Notes: generated by a model from the letters alone, not told the origin. Shown: positions 1 through 5,440, numbered from the stretch's first letter. The stretch: DNA of 6,021 nucleotides from Nitrospira sp. UBA5698 (GCA_002420115.1 DIHK01000031.1:1-6021), one strand, 5' to 3'. Numbers and translations: made by a program.

Positions 1-447
1 GTCTATAACATGGCTGGCAATGTCTTTGAGTGGGTCGAGGATTGGTACGACCCCTCCTACTATAAACAGAGTCTTGCCCTGAATCCAAAAGGTGCCGATC
101 AGGGCTACAACTACGCGAACCAGGGACCAGTCAAGGTACTGCGGGGTGGCTCATGGCTTGCCCCAGAAACTTCACTCCATACGAGCCACAGATTCTGGAA
201 TCAGCCGGACAACAACTCCTACGGGGTCGGCCTGGGATTCCGATGCGCAAAATCAGCAGCGACCGTATCTGCCGAAGCCATCCAATCGGGACGTGACGCG
301 TTCATCCAGGCCCTCGTCGCGATGGGGGCTGAAAAGAATGTCGAGGCCTTGGCCGCGATCGAGAAGGCGTTGGCCGATGACCCGAACAACAAGGAATATC
401 TGGCAACACGTGATTTGCTCAAGAAAAGCATGAAGAGAAAGAAATAG
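1..447 (+). CDS. SUMF1/FGE-fold exported protein, 3' part only (copy A)
   Basis: The reading frame is open from base 1, so the gene starts outside the window. The first ATG (base 10) is the Met of the internal NMAGNVFEW motif, not a start. 148 residues are visible. The SUMF1 (FGE-sulfatase, C-type-lectin-like) signatures are NMAGNVFEW, DWYDPSYY, LRGGSW (visible residues 49-52 for GGSW) and GFRCAK (Cys82). At the positions of the catalytic cysteines of formylglycine-generating enzyme (GGSxxCxxxxC) this protein has Ala54 and Leu59, so FGE catalysis is not expected. After the domain comes a roughly 55-residue helical tail with one TPR-like repeat (EALAAIEKALADDPNN) and a basic end (KKSMKRKK). 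Copy B just downstream has the same architecture, including the tail, so the two are tandem paralogues. The role is unknown. The family call is firm, and export is inferred from copy B. Confidence 0.88.
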   Translation, partial: VYNMAGNVFEWVEDWYDPSYYKQSLALNPKGADQGYNYANQGPVKVLRGGSWLAPETSLHTSHRFWNQPDNNSYGVGLGFRCAKSAATVSAEAIQSGRDAFIQALVAMGAEKNVEALAAIEKALADDPNNKEYLATRDLLKKSMKRKK

Positions 448-505
448 TCTTACAATCCGCTGGAAGAACCAGGGTAGCGTTCTCGTCCGGCGAATCGATG
501 TCAGT

Positions 506-510
506 GGAGG
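506..510 (+). promoter_or_regulatory. Ribosome binding site that fixes the copy B start
   Basis: GGAGG lies 5 bases before the ATG at 516. An in-frame ATG at 498 lies upstream of this site and has no comparable Shine-Dalgarno. Starting at 516 places the signal peptide at the extreme N-terminus, so 516 is preferred. Confidence 0.7.
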
Positions 511-515
511 ATACG

Positions 516-1565
516 ATGCGGATAGCTAAAACAATGATGGGTTTCCTGCTGATGATGGGCTTCATGGCGTCGACTACTACCGCACAAGCAGAGGATTCCT
601 TGATCCCGGCCAATATGGTGTACATCGGATATGTCTCATCGGTGATGGGGCTCGACAAGGAAGCACCGGTAACATCCGGGAATGCTTCCGCCGCATATCA
701 GCAACGCAATAGGACGCCTGCGAGCACGTTTAATGATGAAGGTCCGGCTCACATGGTGTTTCTGGACCCATACCTCATTGATAAGTACGAAGTCTCAAAC
801 CAGAACTATAGGGACTTCCTCAGGTCGACGGGTTATCCCGCCCCTGCCTATTGGGATGATCCTCGCCTTAATCGCCCGGATCAGCCAGTGGTCGGGGTCA
901 GTTGGTACGATGCAAAGACCTACTGTGAGTACTTAAGCAAGCGACTTCCGACAGAAGCCGAGTGGGAGAAGGCGGCCAGAGGGCCGCACGGCAACCTCTA
1001 TCCCTGGGGGAATGATTTTGATCCGGCTAGAGCCAATTTTGGAAAAACTCATGAGGCAACCATGCCGGTCGATTCCTATCGGGAAGGGGTCAGCTACTAT
1101 GGCCTCCACAACATGGCCGGAAATGTATTCGAGTGGGTCTCAGATTGGTACGACCCTAAGTTTTACGGCCGGCTGGAGCCGATGGTGAATCCCACGGGGC
1201 CAGCAAAGCCCGTGTGGATTGGGGGTACCGGGACCTATGTCGACTTCCTGACACTCGGAGAAAAGCGAGTCATCCGTGGTGGCTCGTGGATCGCCCCTGA
1301 AACCACGCTGAGGGCCATCCATCGATTCTGGAATCACCCCAGCAACAATAGCTATGGCGTCGGGCTGGGATTTCGCTGTGCCAAGACTGCTCCGCCCGAA
1401 ATCGAACTGCAAATCAAACAGGCCCATACAATGGCCCTGGTGGAGATGGGCCGAGAAAACAATGTGGAAGCGCGACAGGCGATAGCTCGAGGCTTGGCCC
1501 TTGATCCGAGAGATGCCGACCTGCTGGAACTACGATCGCTGATTGAACAGGCGAAGAAACCTTGA
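516..1565 (+). CDS. Exported SUMF1/FGE-fold protein with TPR-like C-terminal tail (copy B)
   Basis: 349 residues. Residues 1-25 form a signal peptide (MRIAK n-region, Met/Phe/Leu-rich core, cleavage after AQA), so the protein should act outside the cytoplasm. The SUMF1 domain spans roughly residues 70-292: LIDKYEVSNQNYRDF, PVVGVSWYDAKTYC (Cys137), RLPTEAEWEKAARG, YPWGNDFDP, NMAGNVFEWVSDWYDP (Met200), RGGSW (GGSW 255-258) and GFRCAK (Cys288). Cys137 and Cys288 match a structural disulfide of human FGE. The active-site cysteines are replaced by Ala260 and Leu265, so this is not a canonical FGE. Two oddities: the usual N-terminal GEFxMGS motif is absent, replaced by a divergent stretch of about 40 residues (residues ~35-75), and there is an insertion of about 18 residues before KRVIRGGSW. 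Residues ~300-349 are helical and TPR-like. It lies 68 bp after copy A and 35 bp before the His-rich gene, probably in one operon. Function is unknown. Confidence 0.9.
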   Translation: MRIAKTMMGFLLMMGFMASTTTAQAEDSLIPANMVYIGYVSSVMGLDKEAPVTSGNASAAYQQRNRTPASTFNDEGPAHMVFLDPYLIDKYEVSNQNYRDFLRSTGYPAPAYWDDPRLNRPDQPVVGVSWYDAKTYCEYLSKRLPTEAEWEKAARGPHGNLYPWGNDFDPARANFGKTHEATMPVDSYREGVSYYGLHNMAGNVFEWVSDWYDPKFYGRLEPMVNPTGPAKPVWIGGTGTYVDFLTLGEKRVIRGGSWIAPETTLRAIHRFWNHPSNNSYGVGLGFRCAKTAPPEIELQIKQAHTMALVEMGRENNVEARQAIARGLALDPRDADLLELRSLIEQAKKP

Positions 1566-1600
1566 AGGGCTGATCGCAGTTACTCGTAACGGAGGCGCAA

Positions 1601-1975
1601 ATGAGACAGTACACTTTAACTTTATCTCCTCTTGGCATTTTCCTCAGCTCGCTACTCATGGCCACAGGGATCCATGCTGGTCCCCTTGAGTCGGCCGATC
1701 GCCCGCACCAAGAGAGCCTGAAGGCCGTGCACGACGCCGAACATGAAGTAGACCATGCGTGGGAGGTCTATCACCGGGCGGCTCTGGGGGGGACGGTGGC
1801 CTCGCCGAAACTGCAGGCTGAAATCGAGGAGCACTTGCACCAGGCACGCACCCTGATCACCCAGGCTCACGAAGCGGCCGACCAAGGCGACCAACGCCAG
1901 GTGGAGACTCTCATCAAGCAAGTCCACACCCATACAACCCACGCCATTGAGGGGAGCAAGGAGTCGAAGCAATGA
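1601..1975 (+). CDS. Small exported His-rich helical protein, SmbP-like
   Basis: 124 residues, starting at an ATG 5 bases after a GGAGG (1591-1595). A short palindrome GTTAC-TC-GTAAC (1579-1590) abuts that site. Residues 1-26 are a signal peptide with cleavage after GIHA. The mature part, about 98 residues, has no Cys or Met but 11 His (EHEVDHAWEVYH, EEHLHQ, VHTHTTHA). It has an alanine/glutamate-rich heptad character, so a helical bundle is expected. This resembles the Nitrosomonas europaea small metal-binding protein SmbP, a periplasmic His-rich helical protein that binds Cu and other divalent metals. The match is looser than that of the gene at 4857 because the HGKxGHA repeat is missing. 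A role in periplasmic metal binding is inferred. The stop codon overlaps the start of copy C (ATGA), so the two are translationally coupled. The alternative is a generic helical His-rich periplasmic protein. Confidence 0.8.
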   Translation: MRQYTLTLSPLGIFLSSLLMATGIHAGPLESADRPHQESLKAVHDAEHEVDHAWEVYHRAALGGTVASPKLQAEIEEHLHQARTLITQAHEAADQGDQRQVETLIKQVHTHTTHAIEGSKESKQ

Positions 1976-2814
1976 GGAGTACGGTGGGGCACTACGCAAC
2001 TCGATTCCTCCGCATGACGATGGCCGTGACTGCCGTCGTAGCTTGTACGCACTGGTTCCCAATAGAGACGATGGCTGCATCGCACGAGGTGGACCCTGTG
2101 CCGATGATCACCATCTCCGCCGGAGAATTCCTGATGGGCAGTCCAGAAGGTGTGGGTCGGCAGGATGAGCGCCCTCAGCGAGTCGTGTATCTGGAGGCGT
2201 TTGGCATCGACCAAGTCGAAGTGACGAATGAACGCTATATGGCCTTTGTGAAAGCCACCGGCCATCGCACGCCTCCCAATCCGTACGGGACTGGTCCCCT
2301 CATCTCTGTTACTGGCATCGAACACCTGCCTGTGGTCCAGACCACCTGGTACGACGCCAAAGCCTATTGTACGTGGGCGAAGAAGCGCCTGCCGACGGAA
2401 GCGGAATGGGAGAAGGCGGCGCGGGGGACAGATGGGCGGATCTATCCCTGGGGGAATGAACTACCCACGACGAAACGGGCGAACTTTGATCGGGAGTGGG
2501 AGGATGAGAAGACCCTGCACCCGGTGGGCTCCATGCCTGATGGCGACTCGCCCTATGGCGTTAAGGACATGGCCGGCAATGTCCGGGAGTGGGTGTCTGA
2601 CTGGTATGACGCGGACTATTACAAAGACGCGCCCAAGAGCAATCCACCGGGACCAGACAAGAAGGGCGTGGTACGGTCGATCCGCGGCGGGTCTTGGCAT
2701 AGCCCAGCATCAGATATCACGACCACCGCGCGCGGGCGGGGGGGCTTTGCCCTCCAGACCCACGGCACCGGGTTTCGCTGCGCCCGGAGTTTCGACAATG
2801 GGCCTTCTCATTAA
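1972..2814 (+). CDS. Exported SUMF1/FGE-fold protein (copy C)
   Basis: 280 residues. The start ATG overlaps the preceding stop (ATGA, 1972-1975), and AAGGAG at 1958-1963 gives an 8-base spacing. An N-terminal targeting region includes RFLR then MTMAVTAVVAC. Cleavage could be by signal peptidase I after ETMAA (about residue 36), or by signal peptidase II before Cys25 (VVAC lipobox-like). The sequence does not decide. The SUMF1 domain runs from about residue 44 to the end: MITISAGEFLMGSPEG, DQVEVTNERYMAF, TTWYDAKAYC (Cys133), RLPTEAEWEKAARG, GRIYPWGNE, DMAGNVREWVSDWYD, IRGGSW (GGSW 239-242) and GFRCARS (Cys270). Ser244 and Ile249 sit where FGE has its two copper-binding cysteines, so it is a non-canonical member. 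Unlike copies A and B it has no C-terminal helical tail and keeps the GEFxMGS motif. Its TEAEWEKAARGTDGRIYPWG segment is almost identical to that of the cytochrome fusion, in DNA as well as protein. Function is unknown. Confidence 0.9.
   Translation: MRSTVGHYATRFLRMTMAVTAVVACTHWFPIETMAASHEVDPVPMITISAGEFLMGSPEGVGRQDERPQRVVYLEAFGIDQVEVTNERYMAFVKATGHRTPPNPYGTGPLISVTGIEHLPVVQTTWYDAKAYCTWAKKRLPTEAEWEKAARGTDGRIYPWGNELPTTKRANFDREWEDEKTLHPVGSMPDGDSPYGVKDMAGNVREWVSDWYDADYYKDAPKSNPPGPDKKGVVRSIRGGSWHSPASDITTTARGRGGFALQTHGTGFRCARSFDNGPSH
2404..2444 (+). repeat. 41-bp segment shared with the cytochrome-SUMF1 gene
   Basis: Bases 2404-2444 match bases 3931-3971 at 40 of 41 positions (single difference G2421/A3948). 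Both copies encode EWEKAARGTDGRI. The last 23 bases are an exact match. Synonymous sites agree, which exceeds what protein conservation requires and suggests recent duplication or gene conversion between the two SUMF1 genes. Confidence 0.8.
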
Positions 2815-2827
2815 CCAGGAGTTTGCG

Positions 2828-3037
2828 ATGTTGCTGTGTGGAATTAGATGCAGAGCTCCAGGCGACCGGGGGCCGGTACCTTGTGTGGCTCAGGTGACGC
2901 TGAACTCCGCACGGCGTCGCCCACTGAGGCAGACAGGCTTCTGTGTGAGAAGAGGCCTGTCTCCTCGGCGAGAGCCCGTGTTGGATCACATGTCATCAGC
3001 CCCCTACGTGGAGTTTTTCATAAAGAGGATCACATGA
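2828..3037 (+). CDS. Doubtful small ORF, 69 residues
   Basis: This frame starts at an ATG 6 bases after a good AGGAG (2817-2821), immediately after the copy C stop. It ends with a TGA that overlaps the next small ORF's ATG (ATGA, 3034-3037). Those two features are the only support. The product is Arg/Pro-rich with scattered Cys, has no signal peptide or recognisable domain, and reads through the strong hairpins at 2865-2968, which looks more like a structured untranslated region than a protein. It may be a leader-type ORF or chance. I do not recognise it. Confidence 0.2.
   Translation: MLLCGIRCRAPGDRGPVPCVAQVTLNSARRRPLRQTGFCVRRGLSPRREPVLDHMSSAPYVEFFIKRIT
2865..2968 (+). other. Run of three RNA hairpins in the gap before the cytochrome gene
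   Basis: Three consecutive stem-loops are visible. (i) ACCGG 2865-2869 pairs with CCGGT 2873-2877 around a GGG loop. (ii) 2893-2902 pairs with 2912-2921 over 10 bp, including two G-T pairs (GGTGACGC against GCGTCGCC). (iii) 2924-2942 pairs with 2951-2968 over about 18 bp, with one bulged C at 2930, two G-T pairs and an 8-base loop. Its core is AGACAGGC (2931-2938) against GCCTGTCT (2955-2962). No T-run follows the third stem directly, so a classical intrinsic terminator is not supported. Possible roles are mRNA stabilisation or processing between the upstream and downstream gene groups, attenuation, or a structured RNA. Confidence 0.6.
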
Positions 3038-3147
3038 TTACCACCATGTTCTGGGCCATGGCGTCGCTAGCCATGAGCTGTGCGATAGGGAGTGTCAGCA
3101 CGAGACAGCAGGTTGCAAAATTTTCTCAACGCCGGGGGAGGAGATAG
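3034..3147 (+). CDS. Possible small hydrophobic peptide, 37 residues
   Basis: The ATG at 3034 follows AGAGGA (3024-3029) and overlaps the preceding small ORF's stop. The frame ends with TAG at 3145-3147, three bases before the GTG of the cytochrome-SUMF1 gene and in the same frame as it. The peptide has a hydrophobic N-terminal half (MFWAMASLAMSCAIG) and a basic tail (FSQRRGRR), as a small membrane peptide or a decayed signal sequence might. It could couple translation to the downstream gene, whose ribosome binding site lies inside its last codons. No family is recognised, and the frame may be chance. Confidence 0.3.
   Translation: MITTMFWAMASLAMSCAIGSVSTRQQVAKFSQRRGRR
3137..3143 (+). promoter_or_regulatory. 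Ribosome binding site supporting a GTG start
   Basis: GGAGGAG lies 7 bases before GTG 3151. The nearest in-frame ATG (3163) would be 19 bases away and would remove the basic residues (RK) of the signal peptide, so the GTG is preferred. Confidence 0.7.
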
Positions 3148-3150
3148 CAA

Positions 3151-4353
3151 GTGAGGAAAACGATGATCGGACCGCTCATCCTGGTGATCGTAGAGGGGCT
3201 CACACTAGCTGCACAATCGGCCCAGTCTCAGCAACTTATGCCGTTGGATCCAGTTCCGGCCACCTATGCAGACAAACATATGCCTGTCGGTTGGTGGACG
3301 GACTCGAAGATCATTAAGGAGGGGAAAGACATCTATTTTGGTGATGCCCATCCACTTGTTGCCTGTCACTCATGCCATGGTCAGGATGGACAGCCGGTAG
3401 GCAGTGGAGGAGGACTTCGAGACCAGAAAAATACTAGCCGGTTCTCAGACAGCTACTGGTATTGGCGAGTGGCGGAAGGCGTTCCCAAAACGCCAATGGT
3501 GCCCTGGAAAGCGTTCCTTTCCGAAGAGCAGATCTGGAAGGTGATTGCGTTTATCCATACGTTCTCGCATAAGGGGAAACCCTCGCAACATTCCGACTAT
3601 AGGCCGGAGGTGCCACCGAAGAAGGTCATCGTCAAGGACAAGGCTCCGATGGTGCTTGTGCCGGCTGGGGAATTCACTATGGGGAGCAACGAAGGACGTG
3701 ACGATGAAAAACCCGTGCACCGAATTTATCTCGATGCGTACTACATAGATAAGTACGAAGTGACGATCGGGCAGTATGGGGAGTTCCTCGAGGCCAACAG
3801 CTTTGACCCTCCGCCGTTATGGACAACGATGGCCCAGCCGCCCTATGAGAACCGACCAGTCGTGAATGTCGATTGGAAGGATGCAAACAACTATTGCAAG
3901 TGGGCCGGCAAGCGGCTGCCGACAGAAGCCGAATGGGAGAAGGCGGCACGGGGGACAGATGGGCGGATCTACCCCTGGGGCAACGATCCACCCGATCCGC
4001 TCCGAGCCAATTTTGGGAAGGACAGGGCGACGTGGAACAACCACGAGGCGCTCGTGCCGGTGGGGCAGTTGAAAGCCGGCAGGAGCCCCTACGGTGTCGA
4101 TGATCTCGCGGGGAATGTTTGGGAGTGGGTGAACGACTGGTATGACCCAGACTATTATGCGGCGAGCCCATCTCGAAACCCACAGGGGCCGAGCAGTGGC
4201 AAATTCAAAGTGATCCGTGGCGGCTCGTGGGACCTCACCCCCGAGAACCTACGCTCTGCGCGCCGGGACCTCAACACTCCCTCGACCACCGACTACGACT
4301 CGCCGGCGTACCGGAATTTTAACAGCGGATTCAGGTGTGCGAAGAATCAGTAG
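3151..4353 (+). CDS. Exported cytochrome c - SUMF1/FGE-fold fusion protein
   Basis: 400 residues from a GTG start. Residues 1 to about 26 are a signal peptide (RKTMIGPLILVIVEGLTLAA, then a Gln/Ser-rich end), so haem attachment and function are periplasmic. Residues ~50-145 are a class I monohaem cytochrome c domain: the haem motif CHSCH at 72-76, Met116 in KTPMVPWK as the likely sixth ligand, and a C-terminal helix (SEEQIWKVIAFIHTFSH). After a charged linker, the SUMF1 domain runs from about 165 to 400: MVLVPAGEFTMGSNEG, DKYEVTIGQYGEF, YC (Cys249), RLPTEAEWEKAARG, GRIYPWGND, DLAGNVWEWVNDWYDP, RGGSW (GGSW 357-360) and GFRCAK (Cys396). Leu362 and Leu367 replace the catalytic FGE cysteines, while Cys249/Cys396 can form the structural disulfide. 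This joins an electron-transfer module to a presumably non-FGE SUMF1 module; the substrate is unknown. A di-haem protein and SmbP follow on the same strand. Confidence 0.92.
   Translation: MRKTMIGPLILVIVEGLTLAAQSAQSQQLMPLDPVPATYADKHMPVGWWTDSKIIKEGKDIYFGDAHPLVACHSCHGQDGQPVGSGGGLRDQKNTSRFSDSYWYWRVAEGVPKTPMVPWKAFLSEEQIWKVIAFIHTFSHKGKPSQHSDYRPEVPPKKVIVKDKAPMVLVPAGEFTMGSNEGRDDEKPVHRIYLDAYYIDKYEVTIGQYGEFLEANSFDPPPLWTTMAQPPYENRPVVNVDWKDANNYCKWAGKRLPTEAEWEKAARGTDGRIYPWGNDPPDPLRANFGKDRATWNNHEALVPVGQLKAGRSPYGVDDLAGNVWEWVNDWYDPDYYAASPSRNPQGPSSGKFKVIRGGSWDLTPENLRSARRDLNTPSTTDYDSPAYRNFNSGFRCAKNQ
3931..3971 (+). repeat. 41-bp segment shared with copy C
   Basis: This is the partner of 2404-2444, with 40 of 41 bases identical. 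It lies inside the SUMF1 domain of the cytochrome fusion. Confidence 0.8.
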
Positions 4354-4362
4354 TCTTTAGAA

Positions 4363-4443
4363 CCTGGCTCTGCCATCGCTGTCCTGGTGCGTCGCAATAT
4401 GGGATGAAGATTTTCCATGCCAGGCCAGACTCGCCGAGCCAGG
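4363..4443 (+). repeat. Inverted repeat spanning the leader of the di-haem gene
   Basis: CCTGGCTC (4363-4370) is the exact reverse complement of GAGCCAGG (4436-4443). A nested 5-bp pair, CCTGG 4383-4387 with CCAGG 4420-4424, could close the space between. The right arm ends one base before the AAGGAGG ribosome binding site, so folding might affect initiation. Eight bases over this distance could be chance. Confidence 0.35.
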
Positions 4444-4444
4444 G

Positions 4445-4451
4445 AAGGAGG
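4445..4451 (+). promoter_or_regulatory. Ribosome binding site that fixes the di-haem gene start
   Basis: AAGGAGG lies 4 bases before ATG 4456. An in-frame ATG at 4417 precedes this site and has no Shine-Dalgarno; an in-frame TGA at 4405-4407 limits any longer extension. Confidence 0.65.
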
Positions 4452-4455
4452 CATC

Positions 4456-4773
4456 ATGGCAGGCAAATTACGGCAGCATCTACGCGTGTCCGGCGGGGAG
4501 CATGTGCATTCCAGAACCGAGTTCTGTGTCAGTTGCCACTCCCAAACCTACCCCTATGAGGAGCTGAAAAAGTCGTCGCACTATGGTGCGCTCGGGGCCG
4601 ATCTGGGCTGTAAAGATTGTCACGTCACCCAATGGTTAGGGAACTTCCAGCTGGCTCTCTGGACTCACACCTATGACGGAATCCGGGCTCTGCTTGCGGA
4701 GATGAAGTACGGTGCTAAGGGATACAAGAGAGCCAAAAAAAGAAGGCTAACATCCTCTGTCAACCTCTTCTGA
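4456..4773 (+). CDS. Short di-haem NapC/NrfH-like cytochrome, N-terminal anchor missing
   Basis: 105 residues. Two c-type haem motifs, CVSCH (24-28) and CKDCH (52-56), lie in the context TEFCVSCHSQTYPYEELKKS...HYG...CKDCHVTQW. This is the pattern of the first two haem sites of NapC/NirT/NrfH quinol-dehydrogenase cytochromes. Those proteins normally have an N-terminal membrane anchor, four haems and about 170-200 residues. Here the N-terminus (MAGKLRQHLRVSGGEHVHSR) is polar, with no signal peptide or membrane helix in this or a nearby frame, and the sequence ends in a basic tail (GYKRAKKRR) after two haem sites. Haem attachment requires export, so this is either a decayed fragment, a protein exported by an unusual route, or a gene with a misread 5' end. 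An A7 run at 4735-4741 lies near the 3' end. It sits 102 bp after the cytochrome-SUMF1 fusion and 83 bp before smbP. Confidence 0.72.
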   Translation: MAGKLRQHLRVSGGEHVHSRTEFCVSCHSQTYPYEELKKSSHYGALGADLGCKDCHVTQWLGNFQLALWTHTYDGIRALLAEMKYGAKGYKRAKKRRLTSSVNLF

Positions 4774-4856
4774 TCTACCGTGATAGTGCGGTGGCCGAAC
4801 CTATTGGGTGGTTTCAGAAAGTGTCGGCTCACGTATTTATGCAAAGGAGGAAGGAA

Positions 4857-5234
4857 ATGACACAACAGAACACACGACGTGCGGTAGTGCTGACGGCCGT
4901 GATGGCTATGGTCCTCACCGCGACGCTGCCTCTCCAGCCGATATTCGGAGAAGGAGGCGCACGACGGGATAACGTGCGCCAAGAACAAACCATCAAAGAT
5001 GCCATCAAGCACGCGACGGAAGCAGTGCATCACGGCAAACAGGGTCATGCCGAAAAGCTTGTAACCGCTGCCGAAGCCTTGCTGGAGCTGGCTTTGAAGG
5101 GAGGTAAGGATCCGCATGTGGCAGAAGCGATTGCTAAACTAAAAGAGGCGATTGATCATGGTAAGGCAGGTCACGCTGATGTGGCCACGAATCTTACTGA
5201 AAGTGCGGTCACTCATCTCTCCCAAGTCAAGTAA
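4857..5234 (+). CDS. smbP: Small metal-binding protein SmbP family
   Basis: 125 residues. The start is ATG 4857, 6 bases after a strong AAGGAGG (4844-4850). The frame is open further upstream to a GTG at 4791, but that would bury the signal peptide. Residues 1 to about 33 form a signal peptide (RRAVVLTAVMAMVLTATLPL) with an uncertain cleavage site near IFGEGGA. The mature protein has two homologous helical repeats, about residues 48-79 and 90-122. They share AI-x-x-x-x-EA, the signature HGKQGHA / HGKAGHA, and a later ES/EA helix. Eight His and no Cys in the mature part fit SmbP of Nitrosomonas europaea, a monomeric periplasmic four-helix protein that binds several Cu(II) and other divalent ions. 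The expected role is metal buffering or detoxification in the periplasm. No terminator follows; an AT-rich gap separates it from the next SUMF1 gene. Confidence 0.87.
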   Translation: MTQQNTRRAVVLTAVMAMVLTATLPLQPIFGEGGARRDNVRQEQTIKDAIKHATEAVHHGKQGHAEKLVTAAEALLELALKGGKDPHVAEAIAKLKEAIDHGKAGHADVATNLTESAVTHLSQVK

Positions 5235-5411
5235 CGGATGAACCTTTGTTGCGCAGCCTACTTTGTCAGAGCTGGTAGGTGATCACAATTCTGTTTGTTT
5301 TTGACTGTGAAATCCCGAGCGATGAGTCATTCATATCATGAAAATTTAGAGTCGCTGACTCAATTGCCTGCGCATTTGATGAAATGTAGTCGCGAATTCT
5401 AAACCTCAAAG

Positions 5412-5440
5412 CTGTCGCTTCTGTGCATGCAAAGCGACAG
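5412..5440. repeat. Perfect 9-bp inverted repeat (stem-loop)
   Basis: CTGTCGCTT (5412-5420) and AAGCGACAG (5432-5440) are exact reverse complements around an 11-base loop containing GCATGC. No T-run follows on the + strand, so it is not a typical intrinsic terminator for smbP; it could be an operator or a transcript-end structure. Confidence 0.5.

Noticed and set aside
10..447. Complete gene starting at ATG 10
   Set aside because: The frame is open to base 1 and the ATG is the internal Met of the conserved NMAGNVFEW motif, so the gene is truncated by the window edge.
1652..2325. Overlapping open frames on the - strand opposite the SmbP-like and copy C genes
   Set aside because: They are antisense to well-supported genes, have no ribosome binding site or domain, and are typical of GC-rich DNA.
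2924..2968. Intrinsic terminator after copy C
   Set aside because: The stem is strong but is not followed by a T-run; the nearest T5 run (3014-3018) is too far from the stem.
3677..4183. 168-codon open frame on the - strand
   Set aside because: It lies entirely inside the cytochrome-SUMF1 gene, whose domains are clear; the antisense product is Pro/Arg/Ser-rich without any motif.
1..4353. Calling these genes formylglycine-generating enzymes / sulfatase activators
   Set aside because: The fold is clear, but both active-site cysteines are replaced in every copy where the region is visible, and no sulfatase is present.
4791..4856. Longer smbP starting at GTG 4791
   Set aside because: The strong AAGGAGG just before ATG 4857 and the signal peptide starting there favour the shorter form.
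4671..5117. 148-codon open frame on the - strand opposite smbP
   Set aside because: It covers smbP and the end of the di-haem gene antisense, with no recognisable motif.
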